Virus record (IMG/VR): IMGVR_UViG_3300028025_000122
Span: 1-20,278 of that record
Source of the DNA: a virus
Length of the DNA stretch: 20,278 bases
Direction: 5' to 3' (one strand)
Below the pieces are notes generated by a model. It worked only from the letters and a program-made list of their open reading frames with translations, made no database searches and was not told the DNA's origin. The first letter of the stretch is position 1; each line of letters begins with the position of its first letter. The position numbers and the translations under genes are program-made. Positions 6,930 to 14,269 of the stretch are shown here, piece after piece.

Positions 6930-9900
6930 CTTGAGCTTCTGACCAGAATAAGTTCAAGTTGACATTGGCTGTTGGTGCATCTAGAACAGTAATAGTTCCT
7001 GCCATCGCTGAGTGATATTGACAGACATAGTACAGAGTATCTGGGGCACTTAATGGAACTGTAAAGGTTATTGTTCCGTTTTCCTGTCCAGGATTTGTAA
7101 CACCAGTTGTATATAATGCAGCTTGACTATATGCACCACTTTGCGTCTGAATATGGAATGGATGTCCACTAGCATTAACTTCAAAAGTATATGTTTGTCC
7201 ACGATACAATGTTAGTGGTCTATCTAACGCTTCATTGATAGTATATGAAGAACTACCAGAAGCTGTAATCTTGAATGTAGTAACTCCTGTAGGAATATTT
7301 CTAACAACAATAGCTAGTACATCGGGACCATCTGGGAAGTTTGAATATCCACCAATCGCAGAGTTAGATAATTCTTTCAAGTCTGATAAGTCAATCTCAG
7401 AGAATCCATCTGGCTGACCTAGTGTAGAGAAAATCTGTTCACCTGGATTTGCTGCTACCGTAGTAGTTGTTGAAATCTGAGCGAATGAAGGTTGAGAACC
7501 TAATGCCTGAGTATTGACTGATGTCCAATCTAATGCAGCTGCATCAATATTACTTGGATTTAAAATTCCATAAACTTGAACAGATTTGTTAGATTGAACT
7601 TGTAATTTTTGTAGTAACAGCTGCGATCTATTAACCAAATCTCTATCACCAAGATTACCAGAAATAGAATTAGATACAGAAGGTGCTAATCTCAATAAGA
7701 ATGCTGTTTGTGCTTTACCAGTTGAGATCGCTTCACTCAAAGCAGCATAGTTGAAGTAGTATCCACGATCAATGTCAAAACCACCATCCATGATGTAAGA
7801 AGAACCCCAGTGATTTAGAGCTGGAGTTGCAGTACAACCAATAAAAGTTACAGACTGGAAGAAGTTACCTACAGCGTGTGAGGCAGCAGCACCGCCAGTG
7901 AATGAACGATTTACACCACCAGCAAATAATTGGAACGATGCACCACGAGTACATCCTGTTAAAGTGTTTCCAGTTTTACCTGTATAAGTGATAACTTCAT
8001 TTTCTATTAAAACAACACCACTAGAGGGAAAACGACTAGCATCTACTAATGAAATACTGGTAACTGAACTATTTACAGAAGAAGCAAGACGACCAATAAT
8101 AGATTCATTAATCGCTTGGTAACGAACAGTGGTGTTACCAGTACGCATGTATGCTTCATCATTTAAGTTATTCTGTTTCATACGATGTGCAACAATCATA
8201 TTGCCATCTGGTCCACGACACATAAAGTCTACGAAACCAGCACCATACCAAGAGAAAGAAATTGCCATCATCTGCATCTTGTTCAAATTAATTTTATAAC
8301 CTGATACTCCAGTGCCATCTAATTTGTCAATGTTAAATTCAGATTGAGGAACACGAGTGTCAATAATCGCAGATATTTTAATGTTGGTAGAAGTATTAAC
8401 TCCACGATATTCTGGGTTAACTGTCATAGTATTATCGTCAGTAATAGAACCAACTTTATATGTCATCCCACGAATAACGACATTAGAACCCACTTGCAAC
8501 TGTTGGGTGAATCTACATGAATTGCCAGTAACTGATTGAGATCCAGGAGTTACTGTAACAAATCCAGATAACTGAAATGTAGACGATCTTTTAACAACAG
8601 CTAATTCTTGACCATCATATTCCCAGAACAATCCGTTTTGATCATCAAATGCTCCAACACGAACTGAAGCACCAGCCCAATTCTTTAAAGTAACACGAGG
8701 AATATTTGTAATAACTGCTGATGTTGTTCCCAAAACATTACCAGCAATGACAGTGAAAGTATTTTCATTTACGATGGTGTTGACACCATATGTGCCATTA
8801 TATCCAGAGGTAACTACTCCACTAATTAAAACCTGAGCACCAACTTGTAGTCCATGATCAACTTCTGTTGTAACAGTAATAGTAGATCCAATTGAGGTAG
8901 CATTCGCAGAAATTTGGTCTAGGTTGATAACTGGATTCAACGCAACACCTGAACTCCAAAGAACACCCTTACCTGATTGGTAACGCATGTATTTTTTAGT
9001 TTGACGAGCAATAGAAGCTCCATGAGATGGCAAGAAGTTACTCAAAGTAACACCACCATCAAATGGTCTATGAATAACGGATGCGTCAGAACGAGTATAC
9101 ATCGAACTGCTAATTAAATTACTCTCAAGAACTGCACCACCAACACGAGCAGTAAAAGTAAAAGTAGTAGAAGTTGGAACTGTTTCTGCAAAGAAATTTC
9201 CAGACAACAGTGCGTGGTTTACTCCACCAGATGTACAAATACCAACTAATGGGGATCCTGGAACTAGTCCGTGGTTAGCAGAACAAGTTACTGTGATAAC
9301 GGATGGGTTGGCTTCATCGGAAACCATAGAAGTAATTGGTAATGAACTGCCTGTGTAAAAGCCACCACGACGAGCATATGTAGCACCAGTCTTTAGTGAA
9401 TTTGGATAAACACCAACAACACCCTTTGCGAAATATGTAAATGTCTGAGAATTCGGTACAGAAGCTACAATAAACGATCCTTCAGCACGAGCATATGCTG
9501 GAGTATTACCTAAACCATGTAAGATAACAGCATCATTTACTGCAAGACCATGAGGAACAGTTGTAGTTACTGTAATGACTGAAGGAGATTGTCCACCAGT
9601 AATAACATCAGCCAAGAAAATATCTAGTCCAGGCTTTTCATAAATTCCAGGAACATTTCGAATGTCAGCATAGTTCTGCCACTTAGTAGGCTGAAGACCA
9701 TATTCAAAGTCAGCATCAATTAATGACTGAGGGTTTGATACACGCATTCTTTCAATGGCATCAACACCCATCGCATAAGGTCTAATGATGTTACCCACAT
9801 TCGCTGGGGCATCTACATAGATTGAAATTTTATCTGTAGACAACATCAACGATGTGTCTTTATTAAATGTTACTGTAGTAACACCAGCTTGTTCTGTAAA

Positions 9901-10098
9901 GAATGTAGTATTATCATCTGGGTTATAAGAAACTGAACCAGATCTAGTTGAATCGCCAAGAGCATAAATGTTATCTTGTTTTGTTTTATTAGCAATAATC
10001 AATAGACGAGTTTCGTCACATTTTCCAGGAAACTTTAATGTACCATTGTTGGCAGTTCCTGGAGTAAAAACATATTTTTCAATCAGTTGGCGAGCCAT
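6925..10098 (-). CDS. Large virion structural protein with C-terminal cupredoxin-like domain
   Basis: A 1057-residue protein of the kind found among baseplate/tail structural proteins of marine T4-like phages; the block AIERMRVSNPQSLIDADFEY (residues 114-133) followed by GLQPTKW is highly typical of that group. At least three related beta modules follow: SPSVITVTTTVPHGL (171-185), NPSVITVTCSANHGL (264-278) and STITVTTEVDHGL (405-417), each ending in a T-F-T strand. Residues 672-720 form another module (SRFPSSGVVLIENEVITYTG). Residues about 958-1040 are cupredoxin-like: TLYRGQTYTFEV, GHPFHIQ (His979, His982), then YYVCQYHSAMAGTITV with Cys1026, His1029 and Met1032, the C-x2-H-x2-M spacing of amicyanin. 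Copper binding is inferred. SD AAGGA precedes the ATG; the stop lies inside a probable late promoter. The exact place in the virion cannot be told. Confidence 0.8.
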   Translation of the reverse strand: MARQLIEKYVFTPGTANNGTLKFPGKCDETRLLIIANKTKQDNIYALGDSTRSGSVSYNPDDNTTFFTEQAGVTTVTFNKDTSLMLSTDKISIYVDAPANVGNIIRPYAMGVDAIERMRVSNPQSLIDADFEYGLQPTKWQNYADIRNVPGIYEKPGLDIFLADVITGGQSPSVITVTTTVPHGLAVNDAVILHGLGNTPAYARAEGSFIVASVPNSQTFTYFAKGVVGVYPNSLKTGATYARRGGFYTGSSLPITSMVSDEANPSVITVTCSANHGLVPGSPLVGICTSGGVNHALLSGNFFAETVPTSTTFTFTARVGGAVLESNLISSSMYTRSDASVIHRPFDGGVTLSNFLPSHGASIARQTKKYMRYQSGKGVLWSSGVALNPVINLDQISANATSIGSTITVTTEVDHGLQVGAQVLISGVVTSGYNGTYGVNTIVNENTFTVIAGNVLGTTSAVITNIPRVTLKNWAGASVRVGAFDDQNGLFWEYDGQELAVVKRSSTFQLSGFVTVTPGSQSVTGNSCRFTQQLQVGSNVVIRGMTYKVGSITDDNTMTVNPEYRGVNTSTNIKISAIIDTRVPQSEFNIDKLDGTGVSGYKINLNKMQMMAISFSWYGAGFVDFMCRGPDGNMIVAHRMKQNNLNDEAYMRTGNTTVRYQAINESIIGRLASSVNSSVTSISLVDASRFPSSGVVLIENEVITYTGKTGNTLTGCTRGASFQLFAGGVNRSFTGGAAASHAVGNFFQSVTFIGCTATPALNHWGSSYIMDGGFDIDRGYYFNYAALSEAISTGKAQTAFLLRLAPSVSNSISGNLGDRDLVNRSQLLLQKLQVQSNKSVQVYGILNPSNIDAAALDWTSVNTQALGSQPSFAQISTTTTVAANPGEQIFSTLGQPDGFSEIDLSDLKELSNSAIGGYSNFPDGPDVLAIVVRNIPTGVTTFKITASGSSSYTINEALDRPLTLYRGQTYTFEVNASGHPFHIQTQSGAYSQAALYTTGVTNPGQENGTITFTVPLSAPDTLYYVCQYHSAMAGTITVLDAPTANVNLNLFWSEAQA

Positions 10099-10109
10099 TT
10101 ATATTCCTT

Positions 10110-10730
10110 TTAGAATCCGAAAATAATAGAGTAAGCGATATAATCCGCTTTCACAGATTGGTCTAGGTTTTCAAGTGAAACAATACCATCTAGTCTTAGT
10201 TGACCCAAGTCATATAAGAATGTGGCAGTGTTGTATACATATTCAAGATCTTCTGAGAACACAACGCTCTCATATGTATAACCTAAGTCTGTTTGTGCTT
10301 GTGCAGCAAATACAGCAGAAGCAACAGCTACATCATTGTCTGAGTTGACCCACTGAGAGCCGTTATATTTTAAAACCTGTTGAGCTTGAGGGCTATTTAT
10401 TGTTACATCAGTCAGACTATCTAAAGTACTAACACTAAATGTAGTCCAACTAAGACCAGATCCTGTGGAAGTTAAAACCTGTCCATTAGTGCCCACTCCA
10501 TTAGCAACAGTTAATGTTCCTGTAATGGTAGGTGAAGATAGGGTTTTATTTGTTAGGGTTTGTGAGCCAGTAAGAGTGGCTACAGATACAACAGATGCAG
10601 TTCCGTTGTCTTTTTTGAAGAATAGATTACCATCATATGTGTTGATTGCAATTTCGCCTAATGCGAGATCGCCTGTAGATGGAACCCTGCCAGATACAGC
10701 AGAGCGTTTAAGAACGACTGTGTTAGCCAT
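10110..10730 (-). CDS. Short tail-fibre-like virion protein
   Basis: A 206-residue protein made of fibre-type modules. Residues 1-45 (VVLKRSAVSGRVPSTGDLAL, then GEIAINTYDGNLFFKKDNG) share their plan with the N-termini of the 914- and 933-residue proteins and probably form the attachment domain. Residues 52-75 contain LTGSQTLTNKTLSSPTITGT, a repeat also present three or more times in the 914-residue protein. Residues 103-130 have the pattern L-T-D-V...L-K-Y-N-G-S-Q-W. The C-terminus (about 144-190) has a degenerate repeat around DLGYTYESVV, DLEYVYNTAT and DLGQLRLDGI. It may be a short fibre or a cut-down relative of its upstream neighbour. It is preceded by a late promoter and a palindrome-rich leader. 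The Shine-Dalgarno sequence is weak (AGG, 5 bases from the ATG). The next gene starts 11 bases after the stop. Confidence 0.72.
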   Translation of the reverse strand: MANTVVLKRSAVSGRVPSTGDLALGEIAINTYDGNLFFKKDNGTASVVSVATLTGSQTLTNKTLSSPTITGTLTVANGVGTNGQVLTSTGSGLSWTTFSVSTLDSLTDVTINSPQAQQVLKYNGSQWVNSDNDVAVASAVFAAQAQTDLGYTYESVVFSEDLEYVYNTATFLYDLGQLRLDGIVSLENLDQSVKADYIAYSIIFGF

Positions 10731-10738
10731 AATAACCT

Positions 10739-10794
10739 ATTCTATGTAGAATTAAAAACAACCAGTATATACTGGGGTGGGAATTTCACCCACC
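10739..10794 (-). promoter_or_regulatory. Leader with three consecutive palindromes, part of which could be a terminator
   Basis: Read on the minus strand, this leader of the 206-residue gene holds three structures. First, GGTGGG/CCCACC with a 7-base loop (10776-10794). Second, the perfect palindrome CCAGTATATACTGG (10762-10775), directly followed by TTGTTTTT. Third, ATTCTACATAGAAT (10739-10752). The second plus its T-run has the shape of a rho-independent terminator for the upstream 914-residue unit. Because a late promoter lies upstream of all three, they would equally be the first bases of the downstream mRNA and might protect its 5' end. Which role applies cannot be read from sequence. 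Confidence 0.6.
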
Positions 10795-10797
10795 AAG

Positions 10798-10805
10798 TAT
10801 TTATA
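10798..10805 (-). promoter_or_regulatory. T4-type late promoter TATAAATA ahead of the 206-residue gene
   Basis: The minus strand carries an exact TATAAATA, the -10 element of T4 late promoters that is read by host RNA polymerase with gp55 and gp33. It lies just after the stop of the 914-residue gene, in the only non-coding gap nearby (80 bases). Initiation would begin within or next to the GGTGGG hairpin, giving a structured leader of roughly 60 bases. Confidence 0.72.
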
Positions 10806-10810
10806 ACACT

Positions 10811-13555
10811 TTAGTAAGTGCCACCATCGATGTTGAAACCATCGAGAGTAGAAGTTGCTGCACCTGCACCAGTAATGTTAATACCAACATACATTGATTT
10901 TGCAAGAGCAAGACCACCAGACATAATCACACCAGCAGCAGTAGTGCTAGTTGCATCAGTCGTATTGGAGAATGTAGGAACACCAGAAGCAGTGAAACTA
11001 CCAGTAAATGTACCAGACAATGTACCAGCATTAATAGTTGGTGAAGTTAAAGTCTTGTTGGTAAAGGTTTCAGTACCAGCTAAAGTAGCAAGAGTGCCAC
11101 CTGTTGGTAGAGTAACAGAAGTATTGGCAGTAGTTGTTAAGCCAAGGGTATGAGCACCAGTATGGGTGAAACTACCACCAAGAGTGATTGTTTTACCAGT
11201 ATTTGCAACACCAGTACCACCGTATTGACCAGCAACCACATCACCCTGCCAAGTACCAGTAGCGATAGTACCAAGAGTAGTAATTGATGATTGACCAACA
11301 TAAGATGCAGAAATATCAACTGCATCTGCACTGATACTAATTCTATTTGAAGTTCCTACTACATTTAGTGTATTACCAGTTTTAGTTAAACCATCACCAG
11401 CGATAACAGAACCAGCACCAGAGAACTGAACGAACGAAATACCAGTAGTACCAATAGTGATTGTACCAGTATTAGTACATACATAACCATTGTTACCACC
11501 ATTAGTACCTTCTTCAACGAAAGTAAACGCACCTGGAGTTACTTCTGAATCTTCATCGGCATCAGTAGAACGAGTCAATACCCAGTTTGTAGAAACTGTA
11601 CCAGCAGTGGTAACCTTATAGAAACCATTCTGTAGAGCAGTTGATTGGTCTTTAACAAGAACACGATCACCAACAGAAAGAACAATACTATCAATAGTTA
11701 GCGCAGCTTGTGTTCCAGAGTTGGTAAGAGTTGCACCAACACCAGAAGAACCATTTGCGTATGTAGCAGATAAAGAAGCAGTAGTTGCAACACGAACTGA
11801 ATCTTTAACATCAAGACCAGTCTTAACAGCATCAACATAGTTCTTAGTTGCAGCATCAGTTGCTTGAGTAGGTTCAGCAACAGAAGTAATACGCTTGTTA
11901 GCAACATCAACAGTACCAGTTCCAGTTGGAACCAAATTAACACCATTGTTACCAGAAGCAGCAGTGAAAGTTAGCGCACCAGTACCAGTAATAGAACCAT
12001 CAGAAGTACCAGTACCACCGTATGCAACACCAACATCAGTACCTTGCCACACACCAGTTGCGATAGTACCAACGCTAGTAAGTGATGACGATACAACAGA
12101 ACTACCTAAGCCAGTCGCAGATAAAATATTAGTGCCAGCAATTTGAAATACTTTACCAGTGGCTATATTTAAATCATTATTGACTGTAGTAGTGCCAGAA
12201 GAAGCACCGATACTTACTGTAGTAGCTGCACCGAATGCATTAATAGTGGTAGCATTTGTATTGAATACACCAAAGGTTGCAGAACCAGTTGTTACGCTAG
12301 TAGTAAACTCTGGACTAGTAGCGAATACTAAAACACCAGTACCAGTCTCATCTGTTACTGCAGTTCTAAGTTGAGCAGAAGTAGCAGTAAGAGTATTATT
12401 GGTAAGGTCAATGCTCTTATTTGTAAGAGTATCTGTAGTGGCACGACCAACCAATGTATCAGTAGAAGTTGGTAAAGTTAGTGTACCAGTATTACTAATA
12501 GTGCTAATGATTGGAGAAGTCAGAGTCTTATTAGTAAGAGTCTGAGTTCCAGTTAGAGTAGCAACAGTTGAATCAATATCAAAAGTTACTGTATTTGTTC
12601 CAGAATTTACGCTAGATGTAATACCAGTGCCACCAGTAAATGTTAGCGTATCAGTTAATAGAGCAATAGTATCTGTGCCAGAATCACCAGCAATACTTAA
12701 AGAAGTTGCAAGAGAAACTGTGCTTGCTGCAGTTAGTTGACCTTGGGCATTAACAGTGAATGTTGGGATTGCGCTAGAAGAACCATAACTACCTGCAGTA
12801 ACAGTAGTATTAGTAATAGAAACAGTAGAACTATTGCCAACATCAGAATTGGTAATAGTAATACCAGTACCAGCAGTTACCGCACCACCAACTGTGTCAA
12901 AGATGAATTCTTCAAGAGATACAGAAGTTCCACCAATGTATGGATTGTTAAGAACTAACTTACCAGTACCATTTGGAGCAAGAGTTAAATCACCATTACT
13001 TAAAGTGTTAATAGTTCCAGGAACTGTTAAATTGCCATTATTGTTTAGAGTTACAGTGCTAGTTGCTGTTCCGCTTGCACCTACTACTAGATTTACACTA
13101 CCACCTCTTAACTGTTTTAAGTCTGCGGTTGTGTCGGCGAGTATAACACTACTGCCATCAAAACTACCACCAGCAATATAGTTGCCTGAAGCCAGTTGAA
13201 TCATATTGCTGGCAGCAGATAATATAAGATTACCTGAGGCACTACTTACTGTGTTACCATTTAGCGATAAGTTATCAACTAGTAATTCGTCTAACTTTTT
13301 ATTAGAGTCAACTACTAAAGCAGACGATGCAGTAAGAACACCTGGAGTATGATCCAGCATGTCGGTAAAATACTTACCACCAATCACAAAGTGGTTCGCT
13401 GCATTACCTGCAGTTTCTGAACCTATACCAATGTAAAGTCTGTCACCACCATTTGATCCGTTGTCGGTTAGTGCTGAGTAAGCTAATTCACCAGCACCAA
13501 GCGTACTAGGATTTCCGCTAACTGATGAACGCTTAATGCGAATAATAGATGCCAT
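10811..13555 (-). CDS. Long tail fibre protein of modular beta repeats
   Basis: A 914-residue, Thr/Ser/Gly-rich fibre protein. Residues 1-45 (IIRIKRSSVSGNPSTLGAGE, then LAYSALTDNG and GDRLYIGIG) are the shared N-terminal module. The shaft contains repeated LTGTQTLTNKTLTSPII (334-350), LTNKSIDLTNN (377-387) and LAGTETFTNKTLTSPTI (825-841). It also has two copies of the GTIATG(V/T)WQG...YGGTG unit (496-515 and 762-781). Residues 564-715 form a conserved phage fibre domain: TDAATKNYVDAVKTGLDVKD, SVRVATTAS, VGDRVLVKDQ, NGFYKV, RSTDAD, GAFTFVEEGT. The C-terminus ends LDGFNIDGGTY. There is no S74 domain or recognisable lectin head, so the receptor-binding part is not evident. A good SD (GGAG) lies 8 bases before the ATG. 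It ends 6 bases before a late promoter, so it may close a transcription unit. Confidence 0.8.
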   Translation of the reverse strand: MASIIRIKRSSVSGNPSTLGAGELAYSALTDNGSNGGDRLYIGIGSETAGNAANHFVIGGKYFTDMLDHTPGVLTASSALVVDSNKKLDELLVDNLSLNGNTVSSASGNLILSAASNMIQLASGNYIAGGSFDGSSVILADTTADLKQLRGGSVNLVVGASGTATSTVTLNNNGNLTVPGTINTLSNGDLTLAPNGTGKLVLNNPYIGGTSVSLEEFIFDTVGGAVTAGTGITITNSDVGNSSTVSITNTTVTAGSYGSSSAIPTFTVNAQGQLTAASTVSLATSLSIAGDSGTDTIALLTDTLTFTGGTGITSSVNSGTNTVTFDIDSTVATLTGTQTLTNKTLTSPIISTISNTGTLTLPTSTDTLVGRATTDTLTNKSIDLTNNTLTATSAQLRTAVTDETGTGVLVFATSPEFTTSVTTGSATFGVFNTNATTINAFGAATTVSIGASSGTTTVNNDLNIATGKVFQIAGTNILSATGLGSSVVSSSLTSVGTIATGVWQGTDVGVAYGGTGTSDGSITGTGALTFTAASGNNGVNLVPTGTGTVDVANKRITSVAEPTQATDAATKNYVDAVKTGLDVKDSVRVATTASLSATYANGSSGVGATLTNSGTQAALTIDSIVLSVGDRVLVKDQSTALQNGFYKVTTAGTVSTNWVLTRSTDADEDSEVTPGAFTFVEEGTNGGNNGYVCTNTGTITIGTTGISFVQFSGAGSVIAGDGLTKTGNTLNVVGTSNRISISADAVDISASYVGQSSITTLGTIATGTWQGDVVAGQYGGTGVANTGKTITLGGSFTHTGAHTLGLTTTANTSVTLPTGGTLATLAGTETFTNKTLTSPTINAGTLSGTFTGSFTASGVPTFSNTTDATSTTAAGVIMSGGLALAKSMYVGINITGAGAATSTLDGFNIDGGTY

Positions 13556-13569
13556 CTTTTATTTCTCCG

Positions 13570-13821
13570 TTAAAATTCTCCACCTTCCATATTCTGCGCA
13601 TCTAGTGTAGTTGTGGCAGTCCATTTAGAGGTGATTGTTTTGTATACTAATACAGAACCATTACTAGGTAACAATGCGTCTACATCTCCCAATCCAGAGA
13701 TTGAAGAACTAGAGGCTGACGCACCCTGTATACCTACAGCATAAACAATAGGATTGCCTATTGTGTCTACTTGTGTAGTAATTAGTTCGTTAGTTAGAAC
13801 TGTTGCTGTTATGTCACTCAT
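13570..13821 (-). CDS. Small virion-associated protein, function unknown
   Basis: An 83-residue protein without a catalytic motif. The C-terminal half (ISGLGDVDALLPSNGSVLVY, then W and TTTLDAQNMEGGEF) shares the pattern L-x-D-V...L-x-Y...W with residues 105-127 of the 206-residue fibre protein. This suggests a fibre or baseplate joining element of the kind common in T4-like marine phages. The ATG follows the stop of the 111-residue gene by 2 bases and the 914-residue gene follows after 14, so the three are probably one late operon. SD is weak (AAGAAG). Small size and tight coupling fit an adaptor or a short structural subunit. Function is inference only. Confidence 0.6.
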   Translation of the reverse strand: MSDITATVLTNELITTQVDTIGNPIVYAVGIQGASASSSSISGLGDVDALLPSNGSVLVYKTITSKWTATTTLDAQNMEGGEF

Positions 13822-13823
13822 GT

Positions 13824-14159
13824 TTAACTTCTTGTAATTTCAGGTGTGAGTATAACAAGACCTTCTAAGGCACGAGATTTCTCGTTTGTTGGAGAGGTCA
13901 ATTCGATATCGTACAGGTATCTACCTGCTTTAATACCAGTTGAAGCAGCAGGACTAAGTTGTAATCTAACTTTTCCTGCGAGGGCATCGTATATAGATGC
14001 AGTAAAATTCGTAAATGTTGAAGATTGATATGACTTGCGGAATTGCGCTGCGACTGTGTAACCAGTCAGATTCATAGCTGTTCCGTCTTGATTAGTGAGT
14101 GTTATGATACTACTGAAGGTAGTACCCTGATCGATCACTAAATTTGATATGGTTGCCAT
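13824..14159 (-). CDS. Small beta-sandwich virion protein, function unknown
   Basis: A 111-residue protein predicted to be all beta. The pattern IDQGTTFSSIITLTNQDGTA (residues 8-27), MNLTGYTVAAQFRKSYQS, GKVRLQLSP, KAGRYLYDIEL and LEGLVILTPEITRS matches a family of small proteins in marine T4-like phages that sit among fibre and baseplate genes. It looks like an Ig-like fold that could cap or join fibres. It is the first gene after a late promoter and has a clear SD (GGAG, 7 bases before the ATG). That SD lies in an arm of a perfect inverted repeat, so translation is probably conditional on which promoter made the RNA. The next gene starts 2 bases after its stop. No enzymatic residues are visible. 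Confidence 0.65.
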   Translation of the reverse strand: MATISNLVIDQGTTFSSIITLTNQDGTAMNLTGYTVAAQFRKSYQSSTFTNFTASIYDALAGKVRLQLSPAASTGIKAGRYLYDIELTSPTNEKSRALEGLVILTPEITRS

Positions 14160-14163
14160 TAGA

Positions 14164-14202
14164 AGTCTCCAGCTTTATATGTTATTTATAATTCTGGAGA
14201 CT
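14164..14202 (-). promoter_or_regulatory. Inverted repeat that can hide the ribosome binding site of the 111-residue gene
   Basis: AGTCTCCAG (14164-14172) and CTGGAGACT (14194-14202) are perfect 9-base complements separated by 21 bases. In minus-strand RNA the downstream arm contains the GGAG ribosome binding site, 7 bases before the ATG at 14159. A late promoter lies in the loop. Read-through RNA from the upstream gene would contain both arms and hide the GGAG, whereas RNA started at the late promoter would lack the upstream arm. The same logic is known for T4 lysozyme gene e and the I-TevI gene. Confidence 0.75.
14183..14190 (-). promoter_or_regulatory. T4-type late promoter TATAAATA ahead of the 111-residue gene
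   Basis: An exact TATAAATA on the minus strand, 23 bases before the ATG at 14159 and inside the loop of the 9-bp inverted repeat. It lies in the 110-base gap after the 561-residue gene, the largest non-coding gap in the window. The expected start of transcription, about 6-7 bases downstream, falls between the promoter and the SD-bearing arm. Confidence 0.75.
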
Positions 14203-14210
14203 GCAAGTAT

Positions 14211-14226
14211 TTTAGAGTTGTCTAAA
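14211..14226 (-). other. Weak AT-rich hairpin after the 561-residue gene
   Basis: TTTAGA and TCTAAA pair around a GTTG loop. The hairpin lies downstream of the 561-residue gene and upstream of the late promoter. It lacks GC pairs, and only AATA follows rather than a U-tract, so I do not call it a terminator. It is the only other structure seen in the 14160-14269 gap. Confidence 0.3.
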
Positions 14227-14269
14227 CCTCAGAAATGATGGATAATAACCATGTTGGGTTTCTTATGAG

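Noticed and set aside
10394-10401. AATAAATA on the minus strand as a late promoter
   Set aside because: Inside the 206-residue gene, mismatched, and the next start is about 300 bases away with its own SD.
10818-12374. Several open frames on the plus strand across the fibre genes
   Set aside because: They are the antisense of repetitive Thr/Ser/Gly/Val-rich genes, have low-complexity Val/Pro/Ala-rich translations, no ribosome sites, and conflict with well supported minus-strand genes. The same applies to plus-strand frames in 4293-6934.
14160-14269. A small RNA or tRNA gene in the largest gap
   Set aside because: No cloverleaf or T-arm motif is seen; the gap is accounted for by the inverted repeat, the late promoter and a weak AT hairpin.
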